Shown: positions 49,477 through 59,187, counted from the first letter of the stretch. The stretch is DNA of 64,000 nucleotides from Myxococcota bacterium (GCA_028277885.1 JANQFK010000027.1:1-64000), one strand, 5' to 3'. Program-made: numbers and translations. The notes: generated by a model not told the origin, from the sequence alone.

Positions 49477-50349
49477 ATGCAGGAGCTACGGGGCCGGGTC
49501 GCGGTCGTGACCGGAGCGGCGAGCGGCGTCGGCAGGGCGCTCGCCCGGGCGCTGCTCGGCGAGGGCATGAAGCTGGTGCTCGCGGACGTGGAGGAGCCCG
49601 CCCTCCAGGCCACCGCCGACGAGCTCGGCGCGCTCGGGGAGGTGTCGTCCCTCGTGACCGACGTGCGCCGCTTCGAGGCCCTCGAGGCGCTGGCGGACCA
49701 CACCTGGGCCGCCTTCGGCGGATGCCACCTGCTGTGCAACAACGCCGGGGTGAGCGTCGCCCAGCTCGAGGTCTGGGACACCACGCCCAACGACTGGAGC
49801 TGGGTGCACGGGGTGAACGTGCACGGCGTCGTGCACGGCATCCAGGCCTTCGTGCCGCGCATGATCGAGGCGGGGGAGGAGGGCCTGGTGCTGAACACCT
49901 CCTCGGGCGACGGCGGCATCCAGCCCCTCGCCACCCAGTCCGTCTACGCGTCGAGCAAGGCCGCGATCTCGACCCTCACCGAGTGCCTCGACGCCCAGCT
50001 CGCGGCCCGCACCCGGCTGCGCGCCGCCATCTTCTACCCCTCGGGCGGGCTGCTGCCGACGGGGATCTGGACCACGCGGCGCAACCGCCCCGAGGAGCTG
50101 GCGCGGGAGCGGCCGGTCCCCGACGGCTCGGAGACGACCTTCGACGAGTTCATGGAGAGCATGAAGAAGATCGGGATCGAGCTGCCCGTGCAGGACCTCG
50201 ACGAGCTGGCGCGCTTCACCGTCGAGGGCATCAAGCGCGGCGACTTCGTGATCATGATCCGCCGCGAGGAGATGGAGCGGCAGCTCGTGGAGCGCGCCCG
50301 GAGGCTCGCCGCGGGCGAGAACCCGACGGGCGTGATCCCCTCGCTCTAG
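49477..50349 (+). CDS. SDR family NAD(P)-dependent oxidoreductase
   Basis: VAVVTGAASGVGRALARALLGEG, LLCNNAGVSV, YASSKAAISTLTE. Confidence 0.9.
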   Translation: MQELRGRVAVVTGAASGVGRALARALLGEGMKLVLADVEEPALQATADELGALGEVSSLVTDVRRFEALEALADHTWAAFGGCHLLCNNAGVSVAQLEVWDTTPNDWSWVHGVNVHGVVHGIQAFVPRMIEAGEEGLVLNTSSGDGGIQPLATQSVYASSKAAISTLTECLDAQLAARTRLRAAIFYPSGGLLPTGIWTTRRNRPEELARERPVPDGSETTFDEFMESMKKIGIELPVQDLDELARFTVEGIKRGDFVIMIRREEMERQLVERARRLAAGENPTGVIPSL

Positions 50350-50364
50350 GCCGGGCCGGCCGCG

Positions 50365-51231
50365 CTACTCGAGCAGGCGCTTCGGGTCCCGCCCGTCCAC
50401 GAAGCCGATGAACGGGAACAGCATGCTGTAGCCGAGCAGGCCCTGGACCGTCTCGCTGCACGCGCGCGCCCGCTCCCGGGAGATCGCCAGGCCGAAGTTC
50501 TCCTGCTGCCGCGCCCAGGGCTCGCAGTACTGGGCGGTGGCGGCCATGCGCGGCCGGTCGCTGCGGTTCGGCCCCGCGCAGTGCCAGAGCGTCCCCAGGA
50601 AGAAGATCGCCGAGCCCGACGGCATGACGGCGGGGACCAGCCGGCTCGCGTCGATCTCCGCCGGCTCCACGTCCCCCCACGAGTGGCTCCGCGGGATCAG
50701 CAGGGTGGCGCCGTTCTCCTCCGTGAAGTCGTCCACGGCCCAGATCGTCGCCGCACCGATGGGGGGACGCGGGCGGGGGATGGGGTAGAAGGCGTCGTCG
50801 TGGTGGAGGGGCTGCCGCTCCTCCCCGGGCTGGATCTCGATGGCCTGGAGCTGGGAGAGCAGGTAGTTCGGCAGGAAGAGCCGGTCGAGCAGGGCCAGCA
50901 CGAGGGGGTGCTCCACCAGGGGATTGAGGGCCAGCGTCTTCTGGATCACGGAGTAGATGCGCCGGGTGCGGAAGCCCTCGAACTCGTTGCGGCCGTCGTG
51001 GGTCAGCAGCGGTCGGATCTCCGCCTTGATCTCCTGCATGCGCTCGCGGGTGAAGAGCTCCGGGAGGATCACCCGGCCCTCGGTCCGGAGCTCCTCGAGC
51101 AGGGACGCGACGCGTGCCGGATCCACGCCGCGCCGCTCCTCCCGGGCGGCGGCGGCCGCCTCCCGAGCGGCGGCGACGTCGGCCCGGACGCTCCCGTCGG
51201 GGTTCGTGAAGACGCGGCGCTTCATCCCCAC
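50365..51231 (-). CDS. Phytanoyl-CoA dioxygenase (PhyH) family protein
   Basis: GEERQPLHHDDAFYPIPRPRPPIGAATIWAVDDFTEENGATLLIPRSH, GTLWHCAGPNRSDRPR. Confidence 0.85.
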   Translation of the reverse strand: MGMKRRVFTNPDGSVRADVAAAREAAAAAREERRGVDPARVASLLEELRTEGRVILPELFTRERMQEIKAEIRPLLTHDGRNEFEGFRTRRIYSVIQKTLALNPLVEHPLVLALLDRLFLPNYLLSQLQAIEIQPGEERQPLHHDDAFYPIPRPRPPIGAATIWAVDDFTEENGATLLIPRSHSWGDVEPAEIDASRLVPAVMPSGSAIFFLGTLWHCAGPNRSDRPRMAATAQYCEPWARQQENFGLAISRERARACSETVQGLLGYSMLFPFIGFVDGRDPKRLLE

Positions 51232-51261
51232 GACCGTCCTCCCCGGCCTCCCGCGAGCCGC

Positions 51262-52320
51262 CTAGAGGCCGAAGAAGCGCCGGGCGTTCTCGCCCAGGAT
51301 CTTGCGGCGCGCGACGTCGTCGATGTCGCTCCGCTCGCGCAGTCGCTTCGAGCTGTCGGGGAAGTCGCTGTCCCAGTGGGGGTAGTCGCTGGCGTAGAGG
51401 ATGAAGTCCGCGCCCAGCGCCTCCACCACCGCGGGCAGCAGGGTCTCCTCGGGCTCGCAGGAGACGTAGACCTGGCCCGCCGCCACGTACTCGCGCGGGT
51501 CGCGCTGCCAGCCGCCGGGGATCCAGTCGCCGCGCTTCTCCCAGTGCTCGTGGAGGCGGTCCAGGAAGAAGGGCACCCAGGTGACCCCGGCCTCGAGGAA
51601 GGCGACGCGCAGCTTCGGGTGGCGGTCGAGCACGCCGCCGCTCAGCACCGCGGTCATGGCCGCCATCTGGTCGAAGGGGAAGCTCACGCAGTGGACCTGG
51701 ACGTAGTTGGTGAAGCGGTCCACGCCGATCTTCGGCAGGTGGACGCCGGGCGCGCCGTGCACCCCCACCGCCATGTCGAGGTCCTGGGCGGCCGCCCAGA
51801 AAGGATCCAGGTCCGGGTGGTCGAGGTTGCGGGTCTTGAGCGCCGGCGGCACCACGGTGCAGACGCAGCCCGCCTGGCGCGCCTCGGCCATGACCTTCAC
51901 CGAGGCCTCGACGTCCTCGATGGGCACCACCGCGACGCCGTGGAGCCGGCCCCCGCCCTGGCGGCAGAAGTCGGCGATCCAGCCGTCGTAGAGCCGGGCG
52001 AACTCCGCCGCGAAGCCGGCGTCCTCGAAGCCGGGCACGCCGAGCCCCAGGCTCGGGAACAGCACCATCTGGTCGATGCCCTCGCGATCCGCGTCGCGCA
52101 CCACTCCCGAGGGGCTGAGGGGGTCGATGTCCGGCGCGCTCGTCATGCCGTGGGCCGGGGGGCAGCCCGCACCGGGGCCGTCGGGGTCCGGGTAGCGTCG
52201 CCCCTCGATGCGGAAGCCCTGGCCGTCCACCTGGACCCGGTCGGGCCAGCGGGCGAGGAGCTCGGGAGCGAGGGCCGCTCCCTCGATGGCGTGGGCGTCG
52301 GCGTCGATCACCAGGGGCAT
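51262..52320 (-). CDS. Amidohydrolase family (TIM-barrel metal-dependent hydrolase)
   Basis: LVIDADAHAIE, HPKLRVAFLEAGVTWVPFFLDRLHEHWEKR, YASDYPHWDSDFPDS, KILGENARRFFGL. Confidence 0.88.
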   Translation of the reverse strand: MPLVIDADAHAIEGAALAPELLARWPDRVQVDGQGFRIEGRRYPDPDGPGAGCPPAHGMTSAPDIDPLSPSGVVRDADREGIDQMVLFPSLGLGVPGFEDAGFAAEFARLYDGWIADFCRQGGGRLHGVAVVPIEDVEASVKVMAEARQAGCVCTVVPPALKTRNLDHPDLDPFWAAAQDLDMAVGVHGAPGVHLPKIGVDRFTNYVQVHCVSFPFDQMAAMTAVLSGGVLDRHPKLRVAFLEAGVTWVPFFLDRLHEHWEKRGDWIPGGWQRDPREYVAAGQVYVSCEPEETLLPAVVEALGADFILYASDYPHWDSDFPDSSKRLRERSDIDDVARRKILGENARRFFGL

Positions 52321-52339
52321 GCGGGCCTCCCGTCCATTC

Positions 52340-52393
52340 GGTGCATGGGGCCCGGTGCATGGGGTCCGGTGCACGGGGTTCGGTGTACGGGCG
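52340..52393. repeat. 14-bp tandem repeat, ~3.9 copies, in divergent intergenic region
   Basis: GGTGCATGGGGCCC GGTGCATGGGGTCC GGTGCACGGGGTTC GGTGTACGGGCG. Confidence 0.8.
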
Positions 52394-52395
52394 TT

Positions 52396-52410
52396 CTGAC
52401 GCCGGGTCAG
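52396..52410. promoter_or_regulatory. Inverted repeat CTGAC-GCCGG-GTCAG upstream of class II aldolase
   Basis: 5-bp perfect arms, 21 bp upstream of ATG 52432. Confidence 0.3.
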
Positions 52411-52431
52411 GCTATCACGTATCCTCGGGTC

Positions 52432-53166
52432 ATGGACCTGAGCCGCCCGCTGGGGCCGCCGCTCCCGGTGGCCGACCTCGACGACCGCCAGCGCCTCGCG
52501 CTGCTCTGCCGCATGCTGCGACGCGAGGGCTACGACGACCACCTCGCCGGCCACGTGACCGCGCTCCAGCCCGACCGCACCCTGCTGGTGAACCCCTTCG
52601 GGATCCCCTGGGACGAGGTGCGCGCGAGCGACGTGGTGCGCATCGACCTCGAGGGCAACGTGGTCGAGGGCGAGTACGCGGTGAACCCGGGGGTGCGCCT
52701 CCACCTCGCGCTCCACGAGGCGCGCAGCGACGTCCACTGGGCGCTCCACAACCACTCGCGCTGGGGGACGATCTGGGCCGACGTGCACCGCGCCCCGCCC
52801 GCCTACGACCAGAGCAGCGTCTACTGCGGCGAGATCGCGGTGGTGGACGAGTACGCCGGCACCGTGAACGACCCCGGCAGCGCCCGCGGCGCGGTGGAGA
52901 AGCTGAAGGACGCCAACGTGGCTCTCCTCGCCAACCACGGCGTGCTGGTGCTCGGCCCCGACGTGCCCCAGCTGCTGGTGCGCGCCGTCTCCCTCGAGTG
53001 GCGCTGCCGCAACGCCTGGCACGTCGAGACCCTGGGCGGCGGCGTGCCCGTGCGGCCCGAGGTCGCGAAGCCCCTCGCCGACGCGCTCTCCGTCGCGGGC
53101 TTCCCGGGGCTGTGGGAGGCGATGGTGCGCAGCGAGCTGCGGGCGGACCCCGCGGTTCTCGACTAG
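52432..53166 (+). CDS. Class II aldolase/adducin family protein
   Basis: GYDDHLAGHVTAL, LLVNPFGIPWDEVRASDVVRID, VHWALHNHSRWGTIWADVHRAPPAYDQSS, ALLANHGVLVLG. Confidence 0.9.
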   Translation: MDLSRPLGPPLPVADLDDRQRLALLCRMLRREGYDDHLAGHVTALQPDRTLLVNPFGIPWDEVRASDVVRIDLEGNVVEGEYAVNPGVRLHLALHEARSDVHWALHNHSRWGTIWADVHRAPPAYDQSSVYCGEIAVVDEYAGTVNDPGSARGAVEKLKDANVALLANHGVLVLGPDVPQLLVRAVSLEWRCRNAWHVETLGGGVPVRPEVAKPLADALSVAGFPGLWEAMVRSELRADPAVLD

Positions 53167-54356
53167 TGCACTTCGACCCGTACTCCCCGGAGCTCCACGA
53201 GGACCCCTACCCCGTCTATCGCGCCCTGCGCGACGAGCATCCCGCCTACCACAACGAGGAGCTCGCCTTCTGGGCGATCTCGCGCCACGCCGACGTGCGC
53301 GCGGCGCTCCTCGATCCCGAGACCTACTGCTCGGGCCAGGGCATCGCGGTCGGGCTGGGCGACCTCCCGCAGTCCGGTGCGGGCGGCGCCCCGATGCTCA
53401 TCATGATGGACGGCCCGCGCCACACCCGGATGCGCGCCATCGTGAGCCGCGCCTTCACGCCGCGCCGCATCGCGGGCCTCGAGCCCCGGATCCGCGAGCT
53501 CACCCGGGAGCTCCTCGACGCCTGGCGGGACGAGGAGGAGGTGGACTTCGTGCGGGGGCTCTCGGGGCCGCTCCCCACCGTGGTGATCGCCGAGCTGCTC
53601 GGCATCCCGCGCGACGACCACGCGTGGTTCAAGCGCAAGTCCACCGAGGTGGCGGAGTTCGATCCGGCCCGGATCCGCGCCCGGGAGGACCCGGCCGAGC
53701 GGCGCCTCGAGCCGGTGATCGAGCTCGGCCGCTACCTCGCCGAGCGTCTCGCCGAGCGGCGCAGCCGGCCGCGGGACGACCTGCTCTCGGCGCTGCTGGC
53801 CGCGGAGATCGACGGCGAGAAGCTCACCGAGGTCGAGACCGTGGGCTTCGCCTTCCTGCTGCTGGTGGCGGGCAACGAGACCACCACCAACCTGCTCAGC
53901 AACTCCGCCATCCAGCTCGACCGCTGGCCCGACGAGCGCCGCAAGCTCGTGGCGGACCCCCGCCTCGTGCCCCGCGCGGTGGAGGAGTGCCTGCGCTTCG
54001 ACTCGCCCGTCCAGGGGCTGGCCCGCACCCTGACCCGGGACGTCGAGCTGCACGGAGCGGCGCTCCCCAAGGGCGACAAGGTGCTGCTGCTGTTCGCCTC
54101 GGCGAACCGCGACGAGCGGCGCTTCCCCGACGCCGAGCGCTTCGACGTCACCCGCGACCCGAACCCCCACCTCGCCTTCGGGCTCGGCGCCCACTTCTGC
54201 CTCGGGGCGAGCCTGGCGCGCCTGGAGGCCCGGGTCGCCCTCGAGGAGCTGCTGGCCCGGCACCCGGACTACCGGCTGTGCGAGGGCCCCATCGCACGGA
54301 TCCGGTCCGGGCCCCTGCGCGGAGCCCTGCGCCTGCCGATCCGCCTCGCCGCCTGA
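53166..54356 (+). CDS. Cytochrome P450
   Basis: LLLVAGNETTTNLLSN (I helix), VEECLRFDSPVQGLART, HLAFGLGAHFCLGASLARLEA (heme-binding Cys); start overlaps previous stop (TAGTG). Confidence 0.93.
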   Translation: MHFDPYSPELHEDPYPVYRALRDEHPAYHNEELAFWAISRHADVRAALLDPETYCSGQGIAVGLGDLPQSGAGGAPMLIMMDGPRHTRMRAIVSRAFTPRRIAGLEPRIRELTRELLDAWRDEEEVDFVRGLSGPLPTVVIAELLGIPRDDHAWFKRKSTEVAEFDPARIRAREDPAERRLEPVIELGRYLAERLAERRSRPRDDLLSALLAAEIDGEKLTEVETVGFAFLLLVAGNETTTNLLSNSAIQLDRWPDERRKLVADPRLVPRAVEECLRFDSPVQGLARTLTRDVELHGAALPKGDKVLLLFASANRDERRFPDAERFDVTRDPNPHLAFGLGAHFCLGASLARLEARVALEELLARHPDYRLCEGPIARIRSGPLRGALRLPIRLAA

Positions 54357-54377
54357 CCGCCGCCCGACGCGGGGCGC

Positions 54378-55442
54378 CTACCAGCGCTTGAGCTCGGGCA
54401 GCACCTTCTCGGCGAACAGGCGCAGGCTCGCCTGGGCCTCCTCGGCGGGCATGCCGCCGTAGCGCACGATGGCGTTCAGCTCGAAGCCGCCGAGCAGCTC
54501 CCAGCGCTGGCGCAGCTTCTCGAGGATCTGGTCCGGGCTGCCCCAGCAGTTCACCTGGCAGTAGCCCTTGGCCGCGGTCTCGAGCCCGACCTGGCGGAAC
54601 AGCTCGCCGGCGGTCTCGTAGTAGTCGTAGCCCTCGACGTCCTTGAAGTGCTCGCTCAGGATCTCGTAGTGCTCGATGATGGTGAGGAAGTAGTTCGGCA
54701 TCCAGGTCATGGCGAGCTCCTCGGCCCGCCCCGGGTCCTCGTGGCAGAACATCAGGTCGCCGGTCACCGGCGGCGGCGGGGTGCCGCCGTGGTGCTCGGC
54801 CCAGCTCCTGCGGTAGGCGGCCAGCGACCCGGCCGCGAAGGCGTCCCAGGTCTGCTGGGAGAAGATCATCAGCCGCGCGCCGAGCGCGGCCGCCTGCTCG
54901 ACCGAGTCCTCGGACATGCCGACGCAGTAGAAGCGATCCCGGAAGCCGGCGAGGGGGCGCGGCCGGATCTCGGTGCGCGCCTGCGTGTAGAACGGGCCGT
55001 CGCCCTCGATGAAGCCGGCGTCGAGGGCCTCGATGATCATCCGCGACGCCTCGTCGAAGCGACGCCGCGACTCCCCCATGTCGATGCCGAAGCCGCCGTA
55101 CTCCCGGCGCGCCAGCCCGCGGCCGAGGCCCAGCACCGCGCGCCCCTCGGAGAGGTGGTCGAGCAGCGCGATCTTCTCGGCCACGCGGAGCGGGTCGTTC
55201 CAGGGCACGATCACGGCCCCGGTGGCGAGCTTCAGGGTGCGGGTGCGTCCGGCCAGCCAGGACAGGTACTGGAGGTTGTCGGGACAGGCCGAGTAGTCGG
55301 TGAAGTGGTGCTCGACGCACCAGAGCTTGTCGAAGCCGAGGTCCTCGACCTGCTCCGCGATGCGCATCTCGCCGCGGACCATCTCCTCGTCCCGGCCGCG
55401 GCCCTGGTAGTTCTGGAAGATCTGGAGGATGCCGACGTCCAT
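54378..55442 (-). CDS. LLM class flavin-dependent oxidoreductase (luciferase-like)
   Basis: FDKLWCVEHHFTDYSACPDNLQYLSWLAGRTRTLKLATGAVIVPWNDPLRVAEKIALLDHLSEGRAVLGLGRGLARREYGGF. Confidence 0.92.
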   Translation of the reverse strand: MDVGILQIFQNYQGRGRDEEMVRGEMRIAEQVEDLGFDKLWCVEHHFTDYSACPDNLQYLSWLAGRTRTLKLATGAVIVPWNDPLRVAEKIALLDHLSEGRAVLGLGRGLARREYGGFGIDMGESRRRFDEASRMIIEALDAGFIEGDGPFYTQARTEIRPRPLAGFRDRFYCVGMSEDSVEQAAALGARLMIFSQQTWDAFAAGSLAAYRRSWAEHHGGTPPPPVTGDLMFCHEDPGRAEELAMTWMPNYFLTIIEHYEILSEHFKDVEGYDYYETAGELFRQVGLETAAKGYCQVNCWGSPDQILEKLRQRWELLGGFELNAIVRYGGMPAEEAQASLRLFAEKVLPELKRW

Positions 55443-55501
55443 GGCGGTACCTCGCGGCGCGTTGGCGCCACCATAGCGAAGCCACCTAGGCTCCCGGGAC
55501 C

Positions 55502-56365
55502 GTGAGCCCCGAGCCCCGGACGGAGACGACCGACTACGAGCCGCTCCCCATGGCGGAGCTGAAGCGGCTGCTCGAGCCCGTGCGAGCGCTGCTGAGCCCC
55601 GTGGCGGTGGGTCTCGAGCACCTGCCCCGGGAGGGGGCGGTGCTCCTCGCCGGCAACCACACCCTCTACGGGCTCCTCGACATCCCGATGCTCGGCCTCG
55701 AGGTGTGGGAGGCCACGGGCCGGATGGTGCGCGGGCTCGGCGACCACAACCACTTCGCGATCCCGCTGTGGTCCGACTTCCTGCGCCGGCTCGGCGCCGT
55801 GCGCGGCACCCGGGACAACTGCACGCGGCTCCTCGAGGCGGGGGAGGCGGTGCTGGTCTTCCCCGGCGGCGGGCGCGAGGTCTTCAAGCACCGCGGCGAG
55901 AAGTACCGGCTGATCTGGAAGGAGCGGGTCGGCTTCGCGCACCTCGCCATCCGCCACCAGGTCCCCATCGTGCCCTTCGCGTCGGTGGGGGTCGAGGACA
56001 TGTTCGAGATCGTGTCCGACGCCGAGGACGTGCTGCACTCGCCCCTGGGCCGGCTGATCGCGGCCCTCGGCGTGGCCCGCCAGCAGTGGTTCCGCGGCGG
56101 CGACATCATCCCGCCGCTGGCCCGCGGCACGGGGCCGGCCGGGCTGCCGCGCCCCGAGCGCCAGTACTTCTACTTCGGCGAGCCCATCGGGACGAGGCGC
56201 TTCGCCGGCCTCCACGACGACCGCGACGTCTGCTTCGCGCTGCGCGAGGAGGTGAAGCGCGCCATCGAGGGGCAGATCGAGCAGCTGCGCGAGGTCCAGG
56301 CCGCCGACCCCGAGCGCTACCCCGTGCAGCGGCTGCTGCGCCGGCTCGCCGACCGCCTGGGCTGA
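55502..56365 (+). CDS. Lysophospholipid acyltransferase-like family protein
   Basis: GAVLLAGNHTLYGLLDIPML, LVFPGGGREVFKHRGEKYRLIWKERVGFAHLAIRHQVPIVPFASVGVEDMF. Confidence 0.85.
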   Translation: MSPEPRTETTDYEPLPMAELKRLLEPVRALLSPVAVGLEHLPREGAVLLAGNHTLYGLLDIPMLGLEVWEATGRMVRGLGDHNHFAIPLWSDFLRRLGAVRGTRDNCTRLLEAGEAVLVFPGGGREVFKHRGEKYRLIWKERVGFAHLAIRHQVPIVPFASVGVEDMFEIVSDAEDVLHSPLGRLIAALGVARQQWFRGGDIIPPLARGTGPAGLPRPERQYFYFGEPIGTRRFAGLHDDRDVCFALREEVKRAIEGQIEQLREVQAADPERYPVQRLLRRLADRLG

Positions 56366-56381
56366 GGCGCGGTGCGCGAAC

Positions 56382-56978
56382 TCAGGCGCCGGTGCGGCGC
56401 GCCAGCAGCTCGGCGACGAAGCGCCGGATCCGCTCGCTGTGGGTGCCCTCCCAGTAGACCCGGCGGCAGGCCGGGCAGGTGGAGAAGACGGCGTGGCGCT
56501 CGAGCACCCGGGGAGGGACGCGCAGGACGTCCTCGGGCGCCGCGGGCACGAGCCGCACGTTGCACTCGCTGCAGCGCGAGAGCAACGCGACATGGGGGGC
56601 GAGCCCGAAGCGCTCGAGCACCTCGACGAGCTGCTCCCGGACCTTCTCCGACCCGACGAGATGGAGGTCCGAGACGCGCCACTCCTCGGCCAGGGCGCGG
56701 TCCCGGGAGAGGACCACGCGCCCCTCCAGGACGGCGCGCCGCACGAGCGCCTCGTCGGGGATGTCGCGCTCCCACGCGCAGTCGAAGCCGAGCAGCCGCA
56801 GCCAGCGGGCGAGGCGGCCCAGCATGGCGTCGGCGATGAAGCATGGCCCCGGCCCGGCGAGGTGCCGCTCCCGCGGCTCCATCCCCACCCGGCTCCCGCA
56901 GGTGCACCACAGGGTGCGGCCGAACTCGAACAGGGTGACGTCGTAGTCGCGGCCGCAGCCCGGGCAGGGCACGCCCAC
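56382..56978 (-). CDS. Mut7-C RNase domain protein with N-terminal zinc-ribbon-like segment
   Basis: CPGCGRDYDVTLFEFGRTLWCTCG, FIADAMLGRLARWLRLLGFDCAWERDIPDEALVRRAVLEGRVVLSRDRAL, CSECN...CPACRRVYWEGTH. Confidence 0.8.
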   Translation of the reverse strand: MGVPCPGCGRDYDVTLFEFGRTLWCTCGSRVGMEPRERHLAGPGPCFIADAMLGRLARWLRLLGFDCAWERDIPDEALVRRAVLEGRVVLSRDRALAEEWRVSDLHLVGSEKVREQLVEVLERFGLAPHVALLSRCSECNVRLVPAAPEDVLRVPPRVLERHAVFSTCPACRRVYWEGTHSERIRRFVAELLARRTGA

Positions 56979-56980
56979 GC

Positions 56981-58219
56981 TCAGGAACGTCCGGGCCGCT
57001 CGGGAAAGCAGGCGAGGGCCGAAAGGACCTCGTCGACGTCGGCCGGCGTGTGGTCGGCGGAGAGCTGGAAGCGGATCTCCTCCTCGCCGCGGGGCACCAC
57101 CGGGTGGTTGAGGCCCGTCGCCAGCACGCCGCGCTCGCGCAGGTGCAGGGCGAGGGCCCGCGTACGGGGCGTGTCGCGCACCAGCAGGGGCACCACCGGG
57201 TGCTCGCCGGGGAGGGTCTCCCAGCCGAGCTCCACGAGCCCGGCCTCGAAGCGCCGCGTCATCGCGCGCAGGTGGGCGATGCGGCGCCGGCCCTCGTCGG
57301 AGTCGAGGACCGCCAGGGCCCGGGCCGCGGCCGCGGCCTCCGGCGGCGTGATCGGGTTCGAGTAGACGTAGAAGGGCGACTTCTCGCGCAGGAAGTCCAC
57401 CAGGGTGCGGCTCCCCACCACGTAGCCCCCGTTCACGCCCAGCGCCTTGCCCAGGGTCGCGATCAGCACGTCCGCCCGGGCGTCCGTCACCTCCTCGGTG
57501 CCGCGACCCGTGGCGCCGAGGGCGCCTACACCGTGGGAGTCGTCCACCACCACGGCCACGTTGCCCGGGAAGCGCGGATCGAAGCGGCGGGCCAGGTCCA
57601 GGATCTCCGCGAGGGGCGCGTGGTCGCCCCGCATGCTGAAGACGCCGTCGGTCACCACGATCGCGCGGCGGCAGCTCCCGGCGGCCTCGGCCAGCGCGCC
57701 CTCGAGGCCCGCGAGGTCGAAGTGGGGGTAGACGTGCTTGCGGGCGGGCTTCGCGAGCCTCACCGCGTTGATGATGCAGCTGTGGTTGAGCTCGTCGCTG
57801 ATCACCGCGGTCGAGTCGTCGATCAGTGGCGGCAGGATCCCCATCACCGCCGCGTAGGCGGAGCTGTAGATCATGCCCGCCTCGCGCCCGTGGAAGGCGG
57901 CGAGGCGCCGCTCGAGCTCCACGTGGGGAGCGAAGGTGCCGCTGATGAAGCGCACCGCCTGGGGCCCCGTCCCGAAGGCCCGCGCCGCCCGCTCCTCGGC
58001 GGCCACCACCTCCGGATGGCGCGCCAGGCCGAGGTAGCCGTTCGAGTTCATCGGCAGGAAGGCCCGCTCGCCCTCTCCCTCGAGGAGCACGCGCGGCCCG
58101 CGGTCCCCCTCGAGCGCCAGCACGCCGACCACGACGCTCTCGGCCCCCTTGCGGGTGCCGGCCTGGTCGAGGGCGTCGAGCTGCGAGGCGAGCTCCCGGT
58201 CCAGTCGGTCGCTGGGCAT
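56981..58219 (-). CDS. kbl: 2-amino-3-ketobutyrate CoA ligase-like (alpha-oxoamine synthase family)
   Basis: FLPMNSNGYLGLARHPEVVAAEERAARAFGTGPQAVRFISGT, VVDDSHGVGALGATGRGTEE, ATLGKALGVNGGYVVGS (PLP Lys); adjacent to tdh-like epimerase. Confidence 0.82.
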   Translation of the reverse strand: MPSDRLDRELASQLDALDQAGTRKGAESVVVGVLALEGDRGPRVLLEGEGERAFLPMNSNGYLGLARHPEVVAAEERAARAFGTGPQAVRFISGTFAPHVELERRLAAFHGREAGMIYSSAYAAVMGILPPLIDDSTAVISDELNHSCIINAVRLAKPARKHVYPHFDLAGLEGALAEAAGSCRRAIVVTDGVFSMRGDHAPLAEILDLARRFDPRFPGNVAVVVDDSHGVGALGATGRGTEEVTDARADVLIATLGKALGVNGGYVVGSRTLVDFLREKSPFYVYSNPITPPEAAAAARALAVLDSDEGRRRIAHLRAMTRRFEAGLVELGWETLPGEHPVVPLLVRDTPRTRALALHLRERGVLATGLNHPVVPRGEEEIRFQLSADHTPADVDEVLSALACFPERPGRS

Positions 58220-58221
58220 CC

Positions 58222-59187
58222 TCAGCTCCGGGTGGGGAGCCGCGCGCGCAGCTTCTCGAGCATGTCGCGCGTCGTGCTCGCGAGGTCGTGCTCGGGCTTC
58301 CAGCCCCACTCGTCGCGCGCCGCGCTGTCGTCTACCGCGTCGGGCCAGGAGTCGGCGATGGCCTGGCGCACGGGATCGATCTCGTAGTCGACCTCGAAGC
58401 CGGGCACGTGGCGCCGGATCTCGGCGGCCAGCTGGGCGGGCGTGAACGCCATGGCGCTCAGGTTGAAGGCGTTGCGGTGCACCAGGCGTGCGGGATCCGC
58501 CTCCATCAGCTCCATCATGGCCCGCAGCGCGTCGGGCATGTACATCAGGTCGAGGCAGGTGTCGGGCCGCAGGTAGCAGATGTAGCGCCGCTGGCGGACG
58601 GCCTCGTAGAAGATCTCCACCGCGTAGTCCGTGGTGCCGCCGCCGGGCGGAGCCACGTGGGAGATCAGCCCGGGCAGCCGCAGGCCCCGGGTATCGAGGC
58701 CGAAGCGCGAGTGGTAGTAGTCGCAGAGCAGCTCGCTCGCCACCTTGGTGACGCCGTACATCGTGGTCGGCCGCTGGACGGTGACCTGGGGAGTGGCCCG
58801 CGCGGGAGTGGACGGCCCGAAGGCGCCGATCGAGCTGGGCAGGAAGACCGCGCAGCCGTGGGTCCGCGCCACCTCGAGCACGCGGTAGAGGCCGCCCATG
58901 TTGACCTCCCAGGCCACCCGCGGCTTCTCCTCTCCCACCGCGGAGAGCAGCGCCGCGAGGTGGTAGACCGTTGCCACCCGGTGGCGGCGCACCACGTTGT
59001 CGAGCTCGCGGATGTGGGTGCAGTCCACGTGCGCGAAGGGGCCTTCGCCCGCCGGCGACCCCGCGCGAGGAGAGCGCACGTCCGAGGCCACCACCGCGGA
59101 CTCCCCGTGGCGGGCGCGCAGCGCCGGGACGAGCTCGGTCCCGATCTGCCCGAGTGCGCCGGTGACGAGGATGGAAGCCGTGGCCAC
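58222..59187 (-). CDS. NAD-dependent epimerase-type L-threonine 3-dehydrogenase-like protein
   Basis: ILVTGALGQIGTELVPALR, VYHLAALLSAVGEEKPRVAWEVNMGGLYRVLE, YGVTKVASELLCDYYHSRFGLDTRGLRLPGLIS, GGTTDYAVEIFYEAV. Confidence 0.82.
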   Translation of the reverse strand: MATASILVTGALGQIGTELVPALRARHGESAVVASDVRSPRAGSPAGEGPFAHVDCTHIRELDNVVRRHRVATVYHLAALLSAVGEEKPRVAWEVNMGGLYRVLEVARTHGCAVFLPSSIGAFGPSTPARATPQVTVQRPTTMYGVTKVASELLCDYYHSRFGLDTRGLRLPGLISHVAPPGGGTTDYAVEIFYEAVRQRRYICYLRPDTCLDLMYMPDALRAMMELMEADPARLVHRNAFNLSAMAFTPAQLAAEIRRHVPGFEVDYEIDPVRQAIADSWPDAVDDSAARDEWGWKPEHDLASTTRDMLEKLRARLPTRS

